Shown: piece after piece, positions 16,932 through 26,615 of the stretch
Numbering within the stretch: the stretch's first letter is position 1
How the letters are laid out: each line of letters opens with the position of its first letter
Source of the DNA: Ovoidimarina sp963698645
GTDB lineage: Bacteria; Pseudomonadota; Alphaproteobacteria; Rhodobacterales; Rhodobacteraceae
Assembly: GCA_963698645.1 (NCBI GenBank)
Contig: CAVORP010000001.1
Span: forward strand, 372,001-436,000
DNA length: 64,000 bases
Reading direction: 5' to 3'
Position numbers and translations under genes: made by a program
Notes under the pieces: generated by a model
What the model was told of the DNA's origin: nothing
Database searches by the model: none
What the model saw: the letters and a program-made list of their open reading frames with translations, nothing else

Positions 16932-18272
16932 CCCGCCGCCTCGACCTCGGCCACGATCCCGTCCACCACCTGGTGCAAAAGACCCTCGTCCTCGCATTCG
17001 GCCATGACCCGGATCAACGGTTCGGTCCCGGATTTCCGGATCAACAGACGCCCCGCGCCCTTCAACAGTCCCTCGGCATCGGCTATCGCCGCCTTGACCG
17101 ACGCCAGTTCAAGCGGATCTGCCCCCGAAGCATAGCGCACGTTCCGAAGCATCTGCGGCACCGGCGCGAAATTGTGTGCCAGCGCACTGGCCGGACGGCC
17201 CGTCTGCACCATCTCGGCCAGGAATTGAAGCCCGGCGACAAGGCCGTCACCGGTGGTCGCATAATCGGTCAGGACGATATGGCCGGACTGTTCGCCACCC
17301 ATGTTGAACCCGCCCTTGCGCATCGCCTCGACCACATAACGGTCGCCCACCGCCGGTCCGGTGCAGGGTGATGCCGTTCGCACCAAGGAACCGCTCCAGC
17401 CCCAGATTGGACATCACCGTCGCGACAAGCGTGTTGCCGTTCAGCCGTCCCTCGCTGGCCCAGCGCGCGGCCAGAAGCGCCATCACCTGATCGCCATCGG
17501 CAACGGTGCCGGTCTCGTCCAAGATCATCACCCGGTCGGCATCGCCGTCCAGACAGATCCCCACATCCGCCCCATGGGCGATCACCGCCTCCGCCGCCGT
17601 CCGCGTATCGGTGGATCCGCAGCCAAGGTTGATGTTGGTGCCGTTGGGATTGACCCCCACCGGGATCACCTCGGCCCCCAGTTCCCAAAGAACCTGCGGC
17701 GCCGAAAGATAGGCCGCCCCGTTCGCGCAATCGATCACCACCTTCAGCCCATCAAGGCGCAGGGCCCCGGGAAAGGTCGATTTCGCCCGCTCGATATAGC
17801 GGTACACACCATCGTCGATCCGCTTCGCGCGCCCGATATTCGCGGCCTCCGCCAGTTCGATTTCGGATCCGAGGATCGCCTCGATCTCGGCCTCCGCCTC
17901 GTCCGAAAGCTTGTAGCCATCGGGGCCAAAGAACTTGATCCCGTTGTCATGGTGCGGGTTGTGGCTGGCGGAGATCATGACGCCCACATCGGCCCGCATC
18001 GAATGGGTCAAAAGCCCCACCGCCGGCGTCGGCACCGGCCCCAGAAGCAGGACGTTCATGCCCGTCGAGGTGAACCCCGCCGTCAGCGCGTTCTCGAACA
18101 TGTAGCCCGACAACCGGGTATCCTTGCCGATCACCACCCGGTGCCCGGCGGCCCCGTCGCGGCGGAAATACCGCCCCGCCGCCGCGCCCAGCCGCAAGGC
18201 CATCTCTGCCGTCATCGGGAATGTATTGGCCGTGCCCCGCACGCCATCCGTGCCGAAAAGGGTCCGTGTCAT
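16928..18272 (-). CDS. glmM: phosphoglucosamine mutase (frameshifted)
   Basis: GlmM interconverts glucosamine-6-phosphate and glucosamine-1-phosphate on the path to UDP-GlcNAc, and is normally essential. The N-terminus LFGTDGVRG and the phosphoserine loop SASHNP (Ser103) are intact, as is the metal loop DGDADR. The frame breaks at about 17353, where one extra C on the plus strand turns LHRTAVGDRYV into LHRTGGGRPLC. The remainder (EAMRKGGFNMGGEQSGH and the phosphate-binding RKSGTEPLIRVM) continues in the neighbouring frame. Correcting one base gives 447 residues, the usual length. Confidence 0.93.
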
Positions 18273-18455
18273 GATCGGTGTCCTTGCTGCCTGAAACCTG
18301 CCCGCGGGCTTACCGCACCTTCGCCGCCGGCCAAAGGGCCAGGGCCGGATTTGTCAGCAATGTATCATGAACGCGGACAATCTGACCAGCTTGCGCCGAA
18401 ACGCCCCCGCCCCGCCGCAACTCGCACACCCGCGACCGGCACCGACCGGCAAGGC

Positions 18456-19133
18456 TCAGTTCGACGCGACGCGACGCTCCTGCCGGTAGAAATGGTGATA
18501 GCCGATGGTCGCCGTGCGCGGATAGACCCGGGCCCAGCGCGGATTGACCGACTTGGTATGGTAGTGCGTGGCCCCGTTGGTCAGGTCCGCAGGCGCCTCG
18601 CCCGACAGCATCAGCCGCGCGATCTTGCCCACCTTGTTCCACGCACGGGGCTCGCGGATCACCTCTTTCTGCCCGTCGCAGGCATAGGTGAACTGGCACT
18701 GATACTTCTTGCCGGTCCCCTGATAGATGACGCCACAGACCGTGTCGGGATAATTCGTGCTCTCGACCCGGTTCAGGATCACCTCGGCCACGGCAAAGAT
18801 GCCCTTCACGCTCTCGCCCCGCGCCTCGAAATACAACGCTTCGGTCAGGCAGCGCCATGTCTCGTTTCCGTTCGCCGGCGGCAGGTTCTTCAGGAACGAC
18901 GCGTCATAGCGCATGGTCTCGACCGCGCGCGCAGGCTCGGTCCGAAGACGGTCCATCCGCCGCTGCGTGACCGAGGTCAGACCGGCATGGTCGGACCCCA
19001 GAACACTGCGCACGGCATCCGAGAACACCACGCGCGGGTTATTCGATTGACTTACGATCATTTCGGCTTGCGCGACAGATGCACAACAAAGCGCCAAACA
19101 AAACGCAGCCCACAAAGTGGGTCGTTTGATCAT
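18456..19133 (-). CDS. SleB-type cell wall hydrolase
   Basis: A 225-residue exported protein with a signal peptide of about 22 residues (WAAFCLALCCASVAQA) and a C-terminal hydrolase-2 (SleB) domain. That domain starts LTEALYFEARGESVKGIFAV, with the presumed catalytic Glu in the FEARGE motif, followed by ILNRVES and CQFTYACDG. It probably cleaves peptidoglycan in the periplasm. The start at 19133 is supported by GGAGGGGG. It lies downstream of ppdK on the same strand with a 176-bp gap. Confidence 0.88.
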   Translation of the reverse strand: MIKRPTLWAAFCLALCCASVAQAEMIVSQSNNPRVVFSDAVRSVLGSDHAGLTSVTQRRMDRLRTEPARAVETMRYDASFLKNLPPANGNETWRCLTEALYFEARGESVKGIFAVAEVILNRVESTNYPDTVCGVIYQGTGKKYQCQFTYACDGQKEVIREPRAWNKVGKIARLMLSGEAPADLTNGATHYHTKSVNPRWARVYPRTATIGYHHFYRQERRVASN

Positions 19134-19309
19134 GGAGCCCCCTCCAACTTTCGATGCGCAGGGGCCGCGTTCCCCTACCGGTTTCGTCGGACGGGATAGC
19201 GCAACATTTCGGGAAGGTCCAGCCTCGCCCCGGAACACATTGTTTTCACTTGGGAACCGATCCGTTTACCTTGATGCTGCAGCGCAGAAACTCTTCGGTT
19301 ATCAAAGTG

Positions 19310-21856
19310 TTACGACCGCTGCAGCGCGTCACGGATCGCAAGATGAGCGGCGGCAAGTCGCGCAACGGGCACTCGGAACGGCGAACAACTCACATAATCG
19401 AATCCCGCCGCACGGCAGAATGCGATCGAATCCGGGTCGCCCGCATGCTCGCCACAGACCGACAGGGTCAGGTCGGCGCGGCCGTGCCGCCCCCGTTCCG
19501 CCCCGATCGTGAGCAATTCTCCCACCCCGTCGATGTCCAGCCGGTGAAACGGGTCCTCCACGAACACGCCCTGGCTCACATAGGACCCCATGAACCGCCC
19601 CGCATCGTCCCGCGACAGGCCATAGGTCATCTGCGTCAGGTCGTTCGTGCCGAAACTCAGGAAGGCCGATTGCTGGGCGATCTCGTCGGCCCGAAGACAG
19701 GCGCGCGGCGTCTCCACCATCACCCCCAGCCGATAATCGAAATCGGCGCCGGTCTCGTTCCGCACGGCCACCGCCACGGCATCGACGCGCATCTTGACCA
19801 GCTCCACCTCGCGGCGCGCGCTCACCAGCGGGATCATGATCTCGGGCACCACCGGCGCGCCGCCCCGGCTGGCCTCCACCGTTGCCTCGAAGATCGCCCG
19901 CGCCTGCATGTCGTAGATCTCGGGAAACGCGATCCCCAGCCGCACACCGCGCATTCCCAGCATCGGGTTGAACTCGCTCAGCGCCTCGACCCGGCGCGTC
20001 ACCTTCCCCATGGAAATATCAAGCGCATCCGCCAGTTCGCGCAGCCCCTCCCGCCCCGAAGGCAGGAATTCGTGCAGCGGCGGGTCCAGAAGCCGGATAC
20101 AGACCGGCAGGCCCTGCATGATCTCGAACAGCGCGGTGAAATCCGCCCGCTGCATCGGCAAAAGCCGCTCCAGCACCGCCGCCCGATCCGCCGAACTGTC
20201 GGCAAAGATCATCTCGCGCATCACCGTCAAACGCTCTTCCTCAAAGAACATATGCTCGGTCCGGCACAACCCGATGCCCTCGGCCTCGAACGCCCGCGCC
20301 ATCTGCGCCTCCACCACCGTGTCGGCATTGGCGCGCACGCCGATGTCGCGCGCCTCGTCGGCCCAGCCCAGAAGCGTGCGGAAACTCTCGTCCAGCGCCG
20401 GCTCCAGAAGATCCGCCGCACCGACAAGCGCCTCGCCCTGCGTGCCGTCCAGCGTGATCACATCGCCCTCGTGAAACACCCGGCCATCGATCCCGGTCAG
20501 CGTCTTCTCGCGCCGGTTCAGCCGCAGGTCCGACACGCCCACGACGCAGGGAAGGCCCAGCCCGCGCGCGATCACCGCCGCATGGCTCGTCATCCCGCCG
20601 CGCTCGGTCAGAACGCCCACCGACGCATGCATCCCGCGAATATCCTCGGGCGAGGTCTCGCGCCGGACAAGAATGCACGGCTCCTCGCGCGACGCGCTCT
20701 GCTGTGCTGCGGCCGAGGTGAACACCAACCGCCCCGTCGCCGCCCCCGGACTGGCGGCGATCCCCCGGGCAAACACATCGCGCGCGCCCCTCGGGTCCAC
20801 CTGCCGGTGCAGAAGTTCCGGCAAGGCCCGGGGCTCGACCCGCAACACCGCCTCGTCATGGCTGATGATTCCATCCTCGGCCAGCGCCACCGCGATGCGC
20901 ACATCGCCCCGCGCCGTCCGCACCACCCGGACCGCATCCAGAATGGCAAGGTTGCCCGCCTGAATGGTGAATTCGATCTGCATTTCCTCGCGCAGCCGCG
21001 TCCGACAGACCTCCGCCAACTCGCGCAGCCGCGCGAAGATCGCCGGCGACAATTCCTCAAGCGACGGCCCGCGCGGATCCCGCGTCAGGTACAGCGCCCG
21101 CTCGCGCTCGGTCACCGCATCACGGCCCTGGCTCTGGCTCAGATAGCGACCGGTGATCTGCGGTTGCCCCGTTGCCCCGTCCACAAGCTGAAACACCCCC
21201 GACCCGGATTCGACCGGCCCAAGTCCCAGCGCCATCTTCTGCACCACCAGCCCCAGCCCCGCATCCGCCGGCGCGCCCTTGGCCTGCCGCAACAGCCGTG
21301 CCGTGGTTCCCTCCCACGCGCGCGCCATGGATTTCAGGACATCCGAAAGCTGCCGTTCCACGTCCTGCGGGAACTGCTCGTCGGATTCTTCCTCATAGGC
21401 GTCAAGCAGGTCGTCGATCGACGCGCTGACCTCGTCATCCTCGAACATGTCCGGGTCAAGCCGCGCCACATGCACCGCGTAGGACTGGATGAACCGCCGA
21501 TACAGCCGGTCCGCCGCTTCCTGACCCAATGTCTCGGTCAACTCCCGGTGGCGCGCCGCATTCATCCCGATATTCAGGATCGCCCCCGGCCCGCCCCAAT
21601 CGGGGTCAAGGCTCGACGGGCGCACCGAAATCAGCGGTGCGTCTCCGAATTCCGCGATCAGCGCGGCCACATTCGGCATATGCCCCTGCGCGATCGCCCG
21701 CACCGCGGGAAAGGAAATGGCCACGGTGCGCGGCACGGGCATCTCAAGCCGGATCAGCCGCTGAAGACATTTCGCCCGGCTACCATGAAGCGACGCCGAA
21801 ACCGGGGCGGTCGGCGTGATCAGGACAAAGTCCGAGATTTCGAAATGTTGCTGCAC
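19310..21856 (-). CDS. ppdK: pyruvate, phosphate dikinase, divergent N-terminal domain
   Basis: PPDK interconverts pyruvate, ATP and Pi with PEP, AMP and PPi. The 848-residue protein keeps the swivelling phosphohistidine domain (His425 in GGMTSHAAV) and the C-terminal TIM barrel with catalytic Cys824 in YVSCSPFRVP. The N-terminal nucleotide-binding domain is shorter and divergent: the usual SVRSGAxxSMPGMMDTVLNLG block appears as SVRPSSLDPDWGG and GAILNIGM, and the FTRNP-type motif is not recognisable. The enzyme may use its nucleotide differently or be a dedicated variant. A GTG start at 21856 is supported by AAAGGAG. It follows glyS by 185 bp. Confidence 0.85.
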   Translation of the reverse strand: MQQHFEISDFVLITPTAPVSASLHGSRAKCLQRLIRLEMPVPRTVAISFPAVRAIAQGHMPNVAALIAEFGDAPLISVRPSSLDPDWGGPGAILNIGMNAARHRELTETLGQEAADRLYRRFIQSYAVHVARLDPDMFEDDEVSASIDDLLDAYEEESDEQFPQDVERQLSDVLKSMARAWEGTTARLLRQAKGAPADAGLGLVVQKMALGLGPVESGSGVFQLVDGATGQPQITGRYLSQSQGRDAVTERERALYLTRDPRGPSLEELSPAIFARLRELAEVCRTRLREEMQIEFTIQAGNLAILDAVRVVRTARGDVRIAVALAEDGIISHDEAVLRVEPRALPELLHRQVDPRGARDVFARGIAASPGAATGRLVFTSAAAQQSASREEPCILVRRETSPEDIRGMHASVGVLTERGGMTSHAAVIARGLGLPCVVGVSDLRLNRREKTLTGIDGRVFHEGDVITLDGTQGEALVGAADLLEPALDESFRTLLGWADEARDIGVRANADTVVEAQMARAFEAEGIGLCRTEHMFFEEERLTVMREMIFADSSADRAAVLERLLPMQRADFTALFEIMQGLPVCIRLLDPPLHEFLPSGREGLRELADALDISMGKVTRRVEALSEFNPMLGMRGVRLGIAFPEIYDMQARAIFEATVEASRGGAPVVPEIMIPLVSARREVELVKMRVDAVAVAVRNETGADFDYRLGVMVETPRACLRADEIAQQSAFLSFGTNDLTQMTYGLSRDDAGRFMGSYVSQGVFVEDPFHRLDIDGVGELLTIGAERGRHGRADLTLSVCGEHAGDPDSIAFCRAAGFDYVSCSPFRVPVARLAAAHLAIRDALQRS

Positions 21857-22041
21857 TGCGGCGTTACTCCTTTGGCCGCAGCATAGAATGTAACGCTAGC
21901 CTGACAAGTCCCCGGATCGCCCAGGCTGACATGCCGCAGGCAAACGTTGCAAAGCGGTCGGCGCGATGCGCATCGGAAACCGCATGCCATGCGCATGGAA
22001 TACACATGGTCCGAACGCCGCGGTAACGACTTCCCGAGCGG

Positions 22042-24268
22042 TCAGCCCTCAAGCTGCGTGAGGTCCGCGACCCTGCCACAGGTCTCGCGGATAAGATGCA
22101 GAAGATTCAGACGGTTACGACGAAAGATCGCATTCTCCGCATTGACCTGCACCGCTTCGAAGAAGCCGTCGATCGGCCCGCGCAATTCCGCCAGCGCCTC
22201 CATGGCCCCGGTAAAGTCATGCTTTTCCAGATGCCTTGGCAATCAAAGGCTCCGCCTTGTCGAGCGCGGTGAACAGCGCGCGCTCGGCATCGACCTCCGC
22301 CAGTTTCGCGTCCGGCCCATAGGAATACTCGACCCCATCGGCCTCTTCCGCCTGCTGCAAGATGTTGTTTGCACGGCGAAATCCCTGCACAAGGTTCTCT
22401 CCGTCCTCGGTCTCCAGCACCGCCTGCAAGGCCCGCGCCCGCTGGACCACGCGCAAAAGATCATCCGACCCCGGCATCGCCAGCGCCGCATCGATCACAT
22501 CGTGCCGCACCCCCTCGCCTCGCAGGTGAACTTTCAGCCGCTCATGGAAAAAGGCCAGCAAATCCGTGCTCTTATCGGGCACAGCCTTGGCGATTTCCGC
22601 GGCAACGCCGTCGCCCACCGCGTCGCGAATGGTCCGAACGGCCGCTCCGAAAACCCCGTGTTCAGCAATATCCGTCACGATCTCGTCCAGCGCCTTATGG
22701 TCTTCCGCCCCCGCATCGGACCGCTTCAGCGCAACCTTGTGAGACAAAAGGCCCGCGTCAAAGAACCGGTCAAGCGAAAGGGTCAGATCGTTTTCCAGAA
22801 CAAGCCGGATGATGCCCAGGGCCGCCCGGCGCAGCGCAAACGGATCCTTCGATCCCGTGGGCTTTTCGTCGATCGCCCAGAATCCCGTCAGGATATCCAC
22901 CTTGTCGGCCAGCGCCACCGCCACGGAAACAGGCTCGGACGGCACGGTGTCAGAGGGCCCCAAAGGCGCGTAATGGTCTTCGCAGGCGGCCGCTACGGCG
23001 TCGGAAAGCCCCTCGGCCTTGGCGTAATATCGACCCATAACCCCTTGTAATTCCGGGAATTCATAGACCATCTCGGAAACAAGGTCGGCCTTCATGACAC
23101 GCGCTGCCAGCGCCGCCTCTCCGGCATCGGCCCCCACCATCGGCGCGATTTCGCGCGCCAGCGCCGCAATCCGGGCGATCCGCTCGGACTGGGTTCCAAG
23201 CTGCCCGTGAAACGTCACACGCTCCAGCTTTCGCGCCATCCCGGCAAGACCCTTTTCCCGCACCGCCCGCAGGTCGTTCTCCCAAAAGAACTTGGCATCC
23301 GACAACCGCGCCGCCAGCACCTTTCGGTTCCCCGCAAGGATCGTCGCGCCGTCATCGGCGGCTTCGGTATTGGCAACCATCACGAATTTCTCGATCCGCC
23401 CGGTCTTGGGATTCCTCACCGAAAAGAACTTCTGATGTTCCCGCATCGAGCTCTGCAGAACCTCCGCCGGAAGCTCCAGGAAATCCTCGGCGATCGGCCC
23501 CATCAGGACCACCGGCCACTCCGCCAGCCCCGCCACCTCGGCCAGAAGCCCACGGTCCTCGACGACCTCAAGCCCCTGCGCAAAAGCCGCGCTTTCGGCA
23601 TCCGCCCAGATATGCCCGGCGCGCTCTTCCGCCGAAAGGATCACCTTGGCGCGCTTCAGCCTTGCCGCGTAATCATCGAAATTCGCTACGGAAAACGTAT
23701 CCGGCGCCAGAAAACGATGTCCCACCGTCCGGTTGCCTGCAACGATCCCGTCGATCTCCAGCGGCACAACATGGCCACCCGCCTCGTCGCTCAGAAGACA
23801 CAGGATCCCATGCAGCGGCCGCACCCAGCGAAGGCTGCCGCTGCCCCAGCGCATGGATTTCGGCCACGGGAAATTCCGCACCGTCGCCTCAAGCACCTCG
23901 GCCACGATCTCCGAGGCCGGGCGGCCCGGCTTTTCGATCACTGCGAACCACACATCGCCCTTCGGCGTGGCGCGTGCCTCAAGGTCGTCCTTGGCCAGCC
24001 CCGTCGATCGCAGGAACCCCTGCAGGGCCTGCTCCGGCGCATCCGTCCGGGGCCCCTTTCGCTCTTCCCGAACCGCCGGGCTTTCCGCCAGAAGACCCTC
24101 GATCGCAAGGGTCAGCCGCCGCGGCGTCGCGAACCCCGCAGCCCCGGCATAGGTCAGGCCGGCCTCTACCAGCCCCTCGGTCACCAGCCGGCGCAGGTCA
24201 TCGGCCGCCCGCGCCTGCATCCGCGCGGGAATTTCCTCGGAGAGAAGTTCGATCAATAGGTCGGGCAT
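22042..24268 (-). CDS. glyS: glycyl-tRNA synthetase beta subunit (frameshifted)
   Basis: GlyS is the large beta subunit of the alpha2beta2 glycyl-tRNA synthetase. The N-terminus (LLIELLSEEIPARM) and core (MEFPELQGVMGRYYA-like, here YEFPELQGVMGRYYA; DPFALRRAALGIIRL) are typical. The frame breaks near 22234, where an extra C on the plus strand changes AKHLEKHDF to AKASGKA-stop. The last 60 or so residues (ALAELRGPIDGFF to DLTQLEG) continue in the next frame. One-base correction gives 741 residues. It lies in the glyQ operon, 35 bases after the methyltransferase stop. Confidence 0.94.
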
Positions 24269-24303
24269 GGTCCGGGATCCGGGATTTGAAACGTGACGCT
24301 CTG

Positions 24304-25000
24304 TTATGCTGTCTTCTCAAGGATCACAACTTGCGCGCGGTATTCCTTGTTCGTCTTCCGCGTATCCAGAACAGGGCAAAGCCGTGTCCGATCACCGAAT
24401 TTCTCAGCGAGCAAATCCGGTCAACGCCTCAAGCGTCGTCCCGAACGGGTCAAGCGCATTGGCCGCTTCCGGTGTCTGACCCTTGGTATAATCCAGCAGC
24501 ATGAGTCCACCGGGGCGCATCGCATCCAGCCACGCCGAAAACGCACGCCCGGGATCGAACGCATGGTCCCATGAGTTCGAATAGATGAAATCGGCCCGCC
24601 CGGCCCAATCGGGGTTCGGATCGTGGAAATCCCATTGGACCGTATCGGGAAAATCCGAGGCCGTATCGGAGATCTCGGTCCCGATGACCTCGGGCGCGCC
24701 TGGAAGATGCGCCCGGAACCACGCCTGCTCGGCCCCGCGCCGGGTTCCGTGGCAGATGCCGAACCGGACCTCTCCGATAAGGGACGTCAGATGGTCCGCC
24801 AGAATGCGGATATGGGATTCCTTGACGAACTGCATCTTCAGTTTCGCCTTGTTTCCCGCCACCTGAACATCGCGATAGGTGTCGTAGTCGGGATATTGGT
24901 GAAGAACATAGCCCTCACCCTCAAGCTTCTGATCTCCGGCACGCTCCTGCGCCGCCAGAACCGCCCGCTTGTAGGGGCCAAGTTTGGTGTCGTCACTCAT
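24304..25000 (-). CDS. SAM-dependent methyltransferase-like protein in the gly operon (frameshifted)
   Basis: Corrected for one frameshift this is a 231-residue protein with a Rossmann-type class I methyltransferase core: a glycine-containing motif I (VRFGICHGTRRG), an acidic strand end (VIGTEIS), DFIYSNSWDHA, and MRPGGLMLLDYT. The shift is near 24414, where AAA on the plus strand should be AA. That restores LTGLLAEKFGDR and a conserved tail (TRKTNKEYRAQVV) instead of an early stop. Its ATG overlaps the end of the DUF6446 gene (ATGAGTGA). Substrate unknown. The position between glyQ and glyS hints at a translation-linked role, but this is only context. Confidence 0.75.
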
Positions 25001-25551
25001 CGGATGCTCCGCTCGCACGTTCCGGGGCGGGCGGGCAGCCCTCGGGCGCGGGTCGGCCGTCGAACACCACTTCGCCACAGCGGTTGATCTGCTGCCACGC
25101 ATAGCCCCGCCCATCGGGATAAAGCGCGATGACGCGGTCAATCCCATAGATCTCGTTCGATCCCGCCAACACGGCGACCGCCGCGCCCGAGGTCAGATCG
25201 GCACCGATCCGAACCGGCATCGAAACAGTCGAACCAGCCGGGTGCGTTCAGGGGAACGGGGTCTTCCGCCGCCATCAGCGCCGCCACATCGGGCACCGCT
25301 CCGGCAAGGGTGAAACAGGCCCTGAACCGGATCGGTGAGGATGTGGAATTGATCGCCGAAAAGTCTTCGACATCAAGGGTTTGCGCCGCTCCACCACCTG
25401 CGGGAATGACCCGCATCTCGACGATCCCGCTCTCGTCCCGATCGCCCAATTCAAGCGTTTCGTAGAAGGCATAGACCTGAAAATAATACAGCGCGATCCC
25501 GGCGATCAGGCCCGACGCGATCAGGATCATCCCAAGGAGCTTTCCGCTCAT
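24993..25551 (-). CDS. DUF6446 family membrane-anchored protein (frameshifted)
   Basis: Corrected length is 185 residues. An N-terminal membrane helix (LGMILIASGLIAGIALYYF) anchors a periplasmic domain with two conserved-looking Cys residues (RACFTL, WFDCFD) and a C-terminal NRCGEVVFDGRPAPEGCPP. The shift is near 25216, where an extra G on the plus strand turns FDAVRIGADL into FDAGSDRCR. I assign DUF6446 from memory of this gene's usual place beside glyQ in Rhodobacteraceae. Function unknown. It overlaps glyQ by one base (TGATG). Confidence 0.7.
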
Positions 25552-26481
25552 CAGGCTGCCCTTCCGCCCGCCTCGGTTTCAAGAAATGCATCTGCGCAAT
25601 CCTTGGCCAAAGCCCGCACCCGCCCGATATAGGCCTGCCGCTCGGTCACCGAGATTACACCACGCGCGTCCAGATAGGTTGAACAGGTGGCTGGCCTTGA
25701 TGCATTGGTCATAGGCCGGCTGCACCATGATGATCTCCCGCCCGGTCTTGGGATCCTTGGCCGGGGCCGCAAGGGTCCGGGCGCATTCGGCTTCGGCATC
25801 CTCGAAATGCTGAAACAGAGTGGCGGTATCGGCCTGGTCGAAATTCCAGCGCGAATATTCCTGCTCGGCCTGACGAAAGACATCGCCATAGGTCAGGGGG
25901 ATCGCCGAGGCGGGATCGTTGAACGGCATGTCCATCACATGATCCGCGCCCAGAACATACATCGCAAGACGCTCGAGCCCATAGGTCAGTTCACCCGCGA
26001 CGGGGGCACAATCATGGCCGCCCACCTGCTGGAAATACGTGAACTGGCTGACTTCCATGCCATCGCACCAGACTTCCCAGCCAAGCCCCCATGCACCGAG
26101 GGTCGGGCTTTCCCAGTCGTCCTCGACGAACCGGATATCGTGCACGTTCGCATCAATCCCGATCGCGGCGAGTGACCCGAGGTAGAGGTCCTGAAAGCCC
26201 GGCGGAGAGGGCTTCATGATCACCTGAAACTGATAGTAATGCTGAAGCCGGTTCGGGTTTTCGCCATAGCGCCCGTCCGTGGGCCGTCGGCATGGCTGAA
26301 CATAGGCCGCGGCCCATTCCTTCGGGCCAAGCGCGCGCAGGGTCGTGGCAGGGTGAAATGTTCCCGCGCCGACTTCGAGGTCGTAGGGCTGGAGGATCGC
26401 ACAGCCCTGCCCGGCCCAATAGGTCTGCAGCCGCAGGATCACGTCCTGAAAGCAATTCGGCGGGGTCTTGGTCGCGTCCAT
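25551..26481 (-). CDS. glyQ: glycyl-tRNA synthetase alpha subunit (frameshifted)
   Basis: GlyQ carries the aminoacylation site of the alpha2beta2 enzyme. The N-terminus (CFQDVILRLQTYWAGQGC), motif 2-like RPTDGRYGENPNRLQHYYQ and GELTYGLERLAMY are typical. The frame breaks near 25675: SHLFNL continues as SGRAWC instead of LDARGVISVTERQAYI. The remaining residues are in the neighbouring frame and end one base into the DUF6446 gene. Correction gives 309 residues, the normal size. The start at 26481 (MDATKTPPN) is chosen over an upstream ATG ten codons earlier; AGGAGAAAG lies before it. Confidence 0.95.
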
Positions 26482-26615
26482 CGCGGGCTTTCTCCTGAAA
26501 CGCGTTCTCATTAGGCAACAGGGACGTCAGGGTCAATCGACCCGGCCCATTATTGGGGTGCATCCCTTCACGGCTTTGCTAGATTGCACCCTGACGATTT
26601 CCTAAGGGGTGAATA

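Noticed and set aside
17247..18272. Programmed ribosomal frameshifting as the reason for split genes such as glmM.
   Set aside because: No shared slippery heptamer or downstream structure is seen at the break sites, the affected genes are unrelated, and most need the same correction of one surplus base.
19154..21886. A 910-codon plus-strand open frame opposite ppdK.
   Set aside because: Its product is a basic, low-complexity shadow; the minus-strand frame has complete PPDK catalytic motifs.
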